NCBI RefSeq assembly: GCF_024139115.2
Contig: NC_085140.1
Location: 459,823,506 to 459,887,505, forward strand
Source: Armigeres subalbatus
Taxonomy: Eukaryota; Arthropoda; Insecta; Diptera; Culicidae
Reading direction: 5' to 3'
Length of the DNA stretch: 64,000 bases
How positions within the stretch are numbered: position 1 is the first letter of the stretch; every line of letters begins with the position of its first letter. Positions 57,086-64,000 of this stretch are shown here, in pieces. The notes below the pieces were generated by a model. It saw only the letters and a program-made list of their open reading frames with translations. It made no database searches and had not been told where the DNA came from. Position numbers and translations under genes: made by a program.

Positions 57086-57109
57086 ATGAGTTTCAAAACT
57101 TGAAACCCC

Positions 57110-57560
57110 ACCATATCTACTGCCAGGTATAAGGCGAAAGGAGGAGTAAACGCTTTCTTTAAATGAATGCATCTGCCTGGTACAAGGCGAAGAGAGGGAT
57201 AACGCTTTCTTTAAATGGATACATCTTTCTGGTATAAGGCGAAAGGAGTTGATAATGCCTTCTTTAAAAGAACGCGTCTGCCCGGTATAAGACGAAGGGA
57301 GGAGTAACGCCTTCTTTAAATGGATGCTTCTGCTCGGTATAAGGCGAAAGGAGTTGATAATGCCTTCTTAAAAAGAACGCGTCTGCCCGGTATAAGGCGA
57401 AGGGAAGGGAAACGCCTTCTTTAAATTGATGCATCTGTCCGTTATAAAGCGAAAGAAGGGAAACGCCTTCTTTAAATTGATGCATCTGTCCGGTATAAGG
57501 CGAAAGGAGGGGGAACGTCTTCTTCAAATGGATGTATCTGCCGGGAAAAGGCGCAATTGG
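57110..57560 (+). repeat. 52-bp minisatellite, about 8.5 copies
   Basis: GGTATAAGGCGAA starts near 57126, 57179, 57231, 57284, 57336, 57389, 57441, 57492 and 57543, every 51-53 bp. Each unit carries GGAGTAACGCCTTCTTTAAA and a GATGCATCTG block. Alternate units tend to share GAGTTGATAATGCC, hinting at a two-unit higher-order repeat. Confidence 0.9.
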
Positions 57561-57591
57561 AATTTTGAAAACTTCTTCTAAATATTCTGGG

Positions 57592-57838
57592 AGGCCTTCC
57601 TTAGCCGTGCGGGAAGATGCGTGCCAAGCAAGACTATGCTGAAGAAGGCTGGGCTCAACTTCTGGCCCGGTCTAGGAAATTTATCGAAACCATTTTTTCA
57701 GCTTTTTATTTAGGTATAAAAGTTTTAACATGTAAATCTCGTGTTTAACGAATGCAAAAAAAATGGTAACCTGGCTTAGAAACCTCGCAGGTAATAATTG
57801 TAGGAATGCTGAATGAACAAAGGCTATTATTATTAATA
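57592..57838 (+). mobile_element. Feilai-type SINE, diverged copy
   Basis: It starts CTTCCTTAGCCGTGCGGG and keeps AAGCAAGACTATGCTGA, GGCCCGGTCTAGG, GGTAACCTGGCTTAGAAACC and CTCGCAGGTAATAATTG. It ends in a (TTA)-rich tail. It is heavily mutated compared with 28673-28979 and sits between the minisatellite and a foldback arm. Confidence 0.8.
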
Positions 57839-57995
57839 TTCCGCGAAATGGTGCATTCCGCGAAATGGTACATTCCGCCAAAAGTCATTCGGCGAAAAGG
57901 TACAAACCGCCAAATGTCGTACCGCGAAAAGTTAAAAACCGCCAAATGTTATTCCGCGAAATGTTCAACCGTGAAAATGAATTCCGCGAAATAGT
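57838..57995 (-). mobile_element. CGCGGAATG foldback, right arm
   Basis: Units such as ATTCCGCGAAATGGTGC and CCGCCAAATGTC are complementary in sense to 56592-56700. Confidence 0.65.
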
Positions 57996-58090
57996 TTTCG
58001 GTGCAATGTTGCACAATCATGTTATTAATATAATATCAAAAACATAATTCGTTATTGTTTTGATAATATTTCGATTGCGGTCTCTGCTAG

Positions 58091-58197
58091 CCCGAGCAGC
58101 ACAAGTCAGACAAAAACGGTTGCAGCAACTTGATTGTGACTGAATCCGGTCACATATAAGTTACAGTAACCTATGTGGAACATGTGTGCTGCTAGGG
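58091..58197 (+). mobile_element. 107-bp AGCAGCACA MITE, copy 4
   Basis: CCCGAGCAGCACAAGTCAGA to ATGTGTGCTGCTAGGG, the best-preserved copy. Confidence 0.85.
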
Positions 58198-58479
58198 CGG
58201 GTATAGTTGGGTATTGAACAATACATTCTCCTGCCGTAAAATCTCGTTACAAATTATGTGCTACCTTTCAAGACTATTAAAGATGAGTTGTCATGCTCAA
58301 TGCAGAAAGCTGGAGAAAATTTCAGCCCACGTGTCGACTGGGCTTCAGCCGGCCAGCGAACATGTATTTGAATTGGAAAGACGTGGAAATGTATCTTCTG
58401 TAGTTTGCGGAATGTCGGCAGTAAACTTTGCTGTGGCAAGAAAGGCATGACGACAAGTTATACCGAGTTATACTGTTAT

Positions 58480-58750
58480 ACTGGGTAAACGTGTTGATTT
58501 AAATAAGGCGTTATCTCCTCTGTTAGCCTTATACCGAACAAACGCGTTTGTCTAAAGAGTTTGTCCACATCCCTCTGTCATTTCGATCAGTCAATTGTAG
58601 GTGACCGACACTCATGTAGGTGACATGCACTCACCGGATATCCAGGTAATGAGTTGCGCCGACCGAGGGATCGTGGCACCGGGCAAACGCGTTAATTTGA
58701 AGAAAGCATTATCTCCTCTGCTCGCTTTAGACCGGGCAAACGCCTTCATT
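58480..58750 (-). repeat. Inverted outliers of the 52-bp minisatellite
   Basis: At 58490-58560 and 58690-58745 the minus strand reads CGGTATAAGGCTAACAGAGG, GAGATAACGCC and TTAAATCAACACGTTTACC. This parallels the unit at 57110-57560 but in opposite orientation and more diverged. Confidence 0.6.
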
Positions 58751-58830
58751 CCCAAGTAACATTTTAACTTTTATTTCACTTTAGAAGCGGGTTTCAAGAA
58801 CAAAATTTAAAAATAAATGATGAAACCCAC
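58751..58830 (+). mobile_element. Partial CCCAAGTAACATTTTAAG MITE
   Basis: It starts CCCAAGTAACATTTTAACTT, but the right half has decayed. Confidence 0.5.
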
Positions 58831-58937
58831 TATTACATAAGAACTATCTGATGATCGATCTTTCTCAACAATCCAATATTTTGCGCTCGATAATCGCGGC
58901 CGAATAAGTGCTTTTCTGATATATATTTTGACCGAGA

Positions 58938-59720
58938 AAGAGTCGTTTGACCGAAACCCATTCGGCCGAATGCCACTAGGCCGAACAAACCATTAGGCCG
59001 AAACCCATCTGGCCGTCATTTGGCCGAAAGGGTCATCCGGCCGAAAAGAGAATTTGGCCAAATAGGACATAAGACCGAATGAGACCGAATATGACACTTG
59101 GCCGAATAGGGAAGGGCCGTTTGGCCGAATACCGTTTGGCCAAAAAGGTCATTTGGCCGAAAAGGTCATTTGGCCGAAAGGTTCATTTTGCCGAAAGGGT
59201 CATTTGGCCGAAAGGGTCATTTGGCCAACAAGGTCATATGGCCGAAAGGGTCGTTTGGCCGAAAGGGTTATTTGGCCGAATAGGACATTTGGCCGAAATG
59301 GTCATTTGACCGAATAAGACATTTGGCCGAAAAGGTCATTTGGAAAGTAAGAAATTAGGAGTGAGAAGAGAGACGTCTCAATTCTACTTCGCACGTTTCA
59401 CTTTTTACAGTAAGAAGTGAGAAATGAGGAATGAGAATTGAGACGTCTCTCCTCTCACTCCTTTTCTGACTTTTCAAATGTCCTATCCGGCCAAATGTTT
59501 TTATCGGCCAAATGACCCTTTCGGTCGACCTTTTTGGTCAAATGACCCTTTCGGAGAAATGACCCTTTCGGCCAAACGACTCTTTTAACTGAACGACACT
59601 GTCGGCCAAATGACCCCTTCGGTCAAATAACTTTCAGCCTAACGGTCTGTTCGGCCAAATGACTTTCGCCTTTCGCCAAATGGCATTCGGCCGAAAGGTA
59701 TTCGGCCAAATGGCCCCGCT
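58938..59720. mobile_element. GGCCGAA foldback element, second good copy
   Basis: The left arm has the word order ACCCATTCGGCCGAATGCC, ACTAGGCCGAACAAACC and ATTAGGCCGAAACCC, the same as 49012-50062. The core (59345-59475) has the GAGAAGTGAGA and GAGACGTCTC words. The right arm is in TTCGGCC sense. It is shorter than the first copy and lacks the nested MITE. Confidence 0.85.
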
Positions 59721-59756
59721 CAAATGGCGCACGCACAACAACGAATAAACTATTAT

Positions 59757-60035
59757 AGTCAAACCTCCATGAGTTGATGTTCTGTGACTCGATATCGACT
59801 CATGGAAACAAATTATGCCATATTAAAAAATATTCTCTGGGTTACTGTGATGGTGCCTTCAAACCGTTTTCCAAAAATTTCCTATCCCAAGTAACATTCT
59901 AAGTTTTCTAACGTTCTTGAAGACCATAATCTACTCTACAAGAGTGTTATAAAACCAAAATGTTACTGTACTGTTACTACACATCTAATATTTCCATGAG
60001 TCGATGGTCCTTCTAATATCGACTCATAGTTGAAA
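59757..60035. mobile_element. Pogo-like terminal fragment with ACTCGATATCGACT palindromes
   Basis: TAGTCAAACCTCCATGAGTTG and CCATGAGTCGATGG recur with inverted CGACTCATGG. They are interrupted by a CCCAAGTAACATTCTAAG MITE (59886-59970). The form recalls pogo ends but is unconfirmed. Confidence 0.4.
59886..59970 (+). mobile_element. CCCAAGTAACATTTTAAG MITE, copy 3
   Basis: It shares CTTGAAGACCATAATCTACT and AACCAAAATGTTACT with 8610-8705. Confidence 0.75.
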
Positions 60036-61185
60036 ATTCTATTGGAAATTTCTCCGTAAATTCTTGTAGAAATTCCTTCAAAAATAACATTGCCAAATAT
60101 TTCAGATAATCTTTCAGGTTTTCCTTTGGAAATTTGTTTGAGAACTCATTCTGAATTTTCTCCAGGTTTTTCCTCGATATTTTTTCTGAAAACCCTTCAG
60201 ATTTTTTTACTCCAGAAATTCCCCCCAGGAATAATTTAGAAAATTACCTCATTAGTTACTTTTGACATTTGTCCTGGGATCCCTTCGTAGAATCCTCTGT
60301 GAATGCCTTTGTGAATTCATTTGCAAATGTCATAGGTACCTACTTCCTTTTGCTATTAGTAAAACCATACGAAATTCTCCTGCATGATTTATTCTGGAAA
60401 TTGGGTTGGAAGGTTTTTTTCGGAAATTTGTAAAAAAATGAAATAGAAAATCCTGCAGGGATTTTCGGAAGGGTTTCTAGCGGAAATGTGAAAGGAATTT
60501 CCAGTTGAAATATCCGAAGTAATTTTTAAATGATTCTTGCTTGAAATGGTTTTACTAAGAAGAATTTCTAAAGGAATATTCAAAATTCCTAAGGAATTTT
60601 TTAGTTCAATTTTCGGAAGATTGTCCAAAAAAAATCCAGAAGAAATTTTTGAAAGAATTCCTGGATGAAATTCTGAAGACTTCCCAGCAAATTTGTTCAA
60701 GAGGTCGGTCTTTCAAAAATTCCTTTAGAATTTTCTATTTTATTCTTTTATAATTTCCCGGAAAAGAAAACTTCCAACAAAATTTACAGAACAATTCCAG
60801 CAGGAACTTTGGAAGAAATTTCATTTGGTTTTATTAAAAGAATTTCTTGGAGGAAGTTTCTGAGTCATTGCCGGAGAAATTTACAAAGGCCTTTCCAGAG
60901 ATTTTTCCTAAGAATTTTCTAGACAAATGTCAAAAAGAACTCCTAACGTATTTCCTTAAGTTATTCTTGGAGGGAGTTCCAGGAGGAGTTCTGAAAAGAA
61001 TCGCTGAAGGATTAACTAAAACTTATCCCGAAAAATTATTAAATCAATTTCTGAACAAATTCCTGAAGGAATATCCGAATGATTTTCTTTCGGTATTTCC
61101 GAAGAAATTTTCAAAGAAATTTCAAAACAATCCCTAAAGGAATTTTTAAAATTTCTGAACAAATTCCCAAAGATTTCGTTGCTGG
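60036..61185. repeat. Long degenerate AATTTCC array
   Basis: It is over 1.1 kb of GGAAATTTC, GAATTCC and AAATTCCT words at loose 15-30 bp spacing. It produces the Lys/Phe/Glu-rich open frame at 60847-61137, which is not a gene. Confidence 0.65.
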
Positions 61186-61189
61186 AAGT

Positions 61190-61245
61190 ACTAAACTCGT
61201 CTTAGACAGTTGAAGACATTCCACTAAAAGAGCTTAAATAATGTT
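61190..61245 (+). repeat. Hammerhead-like dispersed repeat, 3' end only
   Basis: It carries AAACTCGTCTTAGACAGTTG and ACATTCCACTAAAAGAGC, the end blocks of the family. The structured part is absent. Confidence 0.6.
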
Positions 61246-61789
61246 TCTGAGTTTTTTAGTTGTTTAGAGGATTCCACAAATAACGTGATGCACTTATTAT
61301 TCATAATTGCTTTATCAAAGAGTTGTGGCTTTCACATTCTGTGAAGGAAGATTTTTTTTTTAAATATTGGATGGCCAAATTATCAAATCCTTGATAATAA
61401 CATAATGGAAATATTTGAGTTTTGTTTATTTGAAGGAACCTGATTGTCGTGACGCCTACTCGCGAAATTGAAACTTCGGCTGCAGTTCAAAAATGCCAAC
61501 CCCTTCTGGTAATCTAATATACTACAATACCCGTCACCTACACTCCTTTCGTAGTTTTTACTACTAGAAGCTTTGCATGCTTAGATATTCAATAATGACC
61601 AACCATGATTATGATAATTAAACACCATCGAAATGCACGATATATTCACCTTTTCAAGAAAAAATTGCCTTCAAATTCCACACAGATTAAACATATATCT
61701 TTGTGAATCAAAATCAATTTCGTAATGCAATCAAATACAATCTAATTTTAATACGAATACAATACAAATCTTACCTCAATCCAAATCTA
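61246..61789. other. No recognisable feature
   Basis: AT-rich, with no repeat or motif seen. Confidence 0.4.
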
Positions 61790-62330
61790 TTTCAAATAGG
61801 GTGGTCGGTATTGACCATTTTTGACAAATACCGGTATTCGGTATTTGGTGGAGTCAATACCGATAACACCAGTAGAATACCGGTTTTTGTGAATTTTTCT
61901 GGTGTTGAAAGAAAAACTTTTAATTTGGACTTTTGGATAAAAAACAATATTTGTTGACAAACTTCAAGTGTTAAAATCGTTGCTTGTTGAGCTGGGCAAA
62001 GCGAAACTAAAGTAGACATGAAATACTGAGCGACTCATCTCCCAATCTGCTTTGGATTTTGCTGGCAATGTTGCCCTCTCTGGTTCAACCGAAGTTGGAC
62101 GAATGGTTCCAAGACCGTCGAAAATCAGTCTAAAGTACTTGCCCTCAATCGTTTCAGATTCATAGTAGGAAAAATCCTTACAAATTGCATGCACGGATCC
62201 TGGCGCCAATGTATTTGACCAGCAACGCAAGTGTTTTGCTCCGCTACAGTCTCATCACAATAATCTTTCACATATAAACCAGAAAAATTATCCATAGCAC
62301 AATTTGAGTCAAAACGGTACTTTAGGAACC
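61790..62330 (-). mobile_element. hAT transposase C-terminal remnant
   Basis: The minus strand encodes IRPTSVEPERA then, after a small deletion, NIASKIQSRLGDESLSI. These are the two halves of the hAT C-terminal dimerisation domain (PxSVExERxFS...G..KxRxRL). At the left, GGGTGGTCGGTATTGACC and ACCGGTATTCGGTATTTGG resemble hAT end sequence. No target duplication was seen. Confidence 0.7.
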
Positions 62331-64000
62331 CACACAGCCGCCATTACTGAGCGCAAAAAAACTGGATAAGAAATTCTTGAACAAAGTTCCGAAGTAGAAA
62401 TCAACATGGAAAGATTGGAATTGTTTTTATATTGAAGAGATAGAAAACTATTTACATGAGGATAGTTTTTTTTTAACACAGAAAATTTACTTGTATGAAC
62501 TTGTTCAAAGGGGTAATAACGTATGTGTTACTTTATTTCCTCCAATGTTTCCTTCAAGGGTGCGTGATTGAGATTTGCATGTCGTATTTTGTGCTCATAC
62601 CTACCGGCTTAGTCCGTTGAAATTGTGCTCACTAGTTGGTATAATTAAAACATCGTTAGTTACCAGTATTGTTTCAGTCTCTCTGTTTTTGTTTTATAAT
62701 CTTCTCTTGATCGCTCAACTTTTCTTTATCTCAATAAACTTTTGAACAAAAAAAACGCACCAGTAATTTAAGCCAACAAGTCTGAAAACATGAAATCCGT
62801 CATGCAAAATCATGATAATTAGCTCTCATTACATTTTAAAAATATTCTTGCGAACAACCAAAGGTTTATTTCCTCTTCTCCTCAGTAAAACATTCATAAC
62901 TTGTGCTTGCGGCTTAGTGTCAGTCGAAACGATTTATATATGTGAATAAAAAGTTGAAAATTACCATAACGAGCTGCAATACGTTCATACGGCCACAGTG
63001 ATTCGTCAACCACATGGACATATCACGCAGTCCTACCAGACAGTCAGTCAGTCCGCCGGTAGTCGGTTGGTAAACAAATAATTAGTGAGATTTTCAACCC
63101 TATCGAACCGAATCCATCTGGATCCACACATCACAAACGTGGCAATTATTCCGAGCAGTCAGTCCATCATCGTTCAATTGTTGGAGGTGCTAAACCACCA
63201 GCGCCCCGGTATTGGGGCATTCACGTGTGTGAGCCTGCGAGTGGGTTATAATTTGCATAGCTTTAAAGCTCAATGCCTGCGAGAGGTAATGTTTGGAGCA
63301 GGGCGCGATCGTTTCAAAAATTGCTGGGCAAAGTAGGCGAGTGTGCGTCACTTTGCATGTCGTTATGGTAACTACGGACCGCGCTGCTTCCATTTGTGGA
63401 AAAGCAACGAAAAATGATTATTATATTCACAGCCTACTTTCGTTTGGTTTTGACCCTCTGGAGGCGCTTATTAAGATCCGAAAAAAACGAGCCCTCCCAA
63501 GCTTGAATTTGGGCGTTGATAATGATCTCGTGATGTCGCATAATTACAGCTCTTCTTGGACGGCTGCCAACGCGGGAGGGAAGGTCTCGTTTGCATTACT
63601 TCCACGACACGACCGTTAATGACAAGGGAATCGTTCAAATACTACGCATAGCATAATATCGCGTGGTTTGATTGTGTCTTGGAAATTTAAATGAGAAAAT
63701 TTATAAAGTGGAACCGACAATTGTGGTGCCCTTTGCGTAAATGACCTTCGCAGCTAGTACGTAATTAACACTCAAGTGACAGTTTCGAGCTACCAGGAAG
63801 AAACATGTAATTACCAGAAATCTTCTATTTGTTAGATATTTTGTCATTTACCATCAAACAAATTACCATTAGTGAACATCCAAGTTTTGAGAAATGTTAT
63901 CGACTGATCTGACAATGACTGTTTGCATATATTGAAATTTAGAGTAATCAACCAAGTATTTCATTTTTTCACTTTTAAACCCACTTCTCTCACGTCCATT
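62331..64000. other. Repeat-poor DNA, no gene recognised
   Basis: From 62900 the composition becomes balanced, with CAGTCAGTCAGTCC at 63040 and little low complexity. This is the sort of sequence found in 5' regions of insect genes, but there is no readable exon. It may continue into a feature beyond the window. Confidence 0.35.

Noticed and set aside
1..64000. Endogenous viral sequence
   Set aside because: I looked for polymerase, nucleoprotein and capsid-like readings, which are frequent in Aedes genomes, and saw none. All reverse transcriptase traces fit non-LTR elements. A translated search against viral proteins would be needed to be certain.

Overview
The window looks like a repeat-dominated, non-coding stretch (intergenic or a very long intron) of a culicine mosquito genome, most likely Aedes. 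The basis is eukaryotic AT-rich DNA with no operons, tRNA-headed SINEs of the Feilai type, R1-, Jockey- and RTE-like non-LTR retrotransposons, many short palindromic MITEs, and hAT and pogo-type DNA transposon remains. The species cannot be fixed from the sequence alone. I found no host protein-coding gene that I can support with confidence. Nearly all recognisable coding sequence is decayed transposase or reverse transcriptase.

Layout. 1-2.1 kb: no feature. 2.1-3.0 kb: a LINE 3' tail and a palindromic MITE. 3.8-9.7 kb (minus strand): R1-clade retrotransposon pieces (ORF1, endonuclease, linker, reverse transcriptase, C-terminus) broken by at least five nested insertions. 10-15 kb: mostly anonymous DNA with an unusual perfect 49-bp inverted repeat. 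15.5-19 kb: a pogo-like end, an AATTTCC-type degenerate array, a GGCCGAA foldback, and three SINE copies. 19.67-22.98 kb: a 3.3-kb pogo/Tigger-like element with iterated terminal repeats. 23.8-24.6 kb: a 152-bp tandem satellite. 25.0-26.4 kb: a purine-to-pyrimidine strand-asymmetric tract. 26.4-28.4 kb: a SINE-like unit split by a hAT transposon with a perfect 8-bp target duplication. 28.4-29.4 kb: about 150-bp repeat units with a nested Feilai SINE. 33.4-35.5 kb: a decayed hAT transposase with a 159-bp internal direct duplication.

37.06-40.56 kb: a full-length-sized RTE-like retrotransposon with an 11-bp target duplication. 40.7-41.3 kb: a MITE and an RT fragment. 43.0-44.0 kb: a GC-rich island. 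44.1-45.4 kb: a Jockey-like RT. 46.0-51.9 kb: nested MITEs, two families of foldback elements and a LINE tail. 52.0-53.1 kb: degenerate repeats and a TIR element. 53.1-56 kb: repeat-poor DNA with one candidate exon. 56.0-61.2 kb: a hAT MITE, further foldbacks, a 52-bp minisatellite, SINE and MITE copies and an AATTTCC array. 61.8-62.3 kb: a third hAT remnant. 62.3-64 kb: repeat-poor DNA.

Two things stand out. First, a dispersed repeat (five copies) carries a hairpin whose stem changes in step between copies and resembles a hammerhead ribozyme core (CTGAAGA - stem - GAAA). Second, there are three separate foldback families (cores GGCCGAA, AAAGGTCGAAAGGACA and CGCGGAATG) built from short, non-identical words. 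In the GGCCGAA family the order of the variable words is kept between copies. Many insertions can be dated relative to each other from intact target duplications or from an uninterrupted paralogue.
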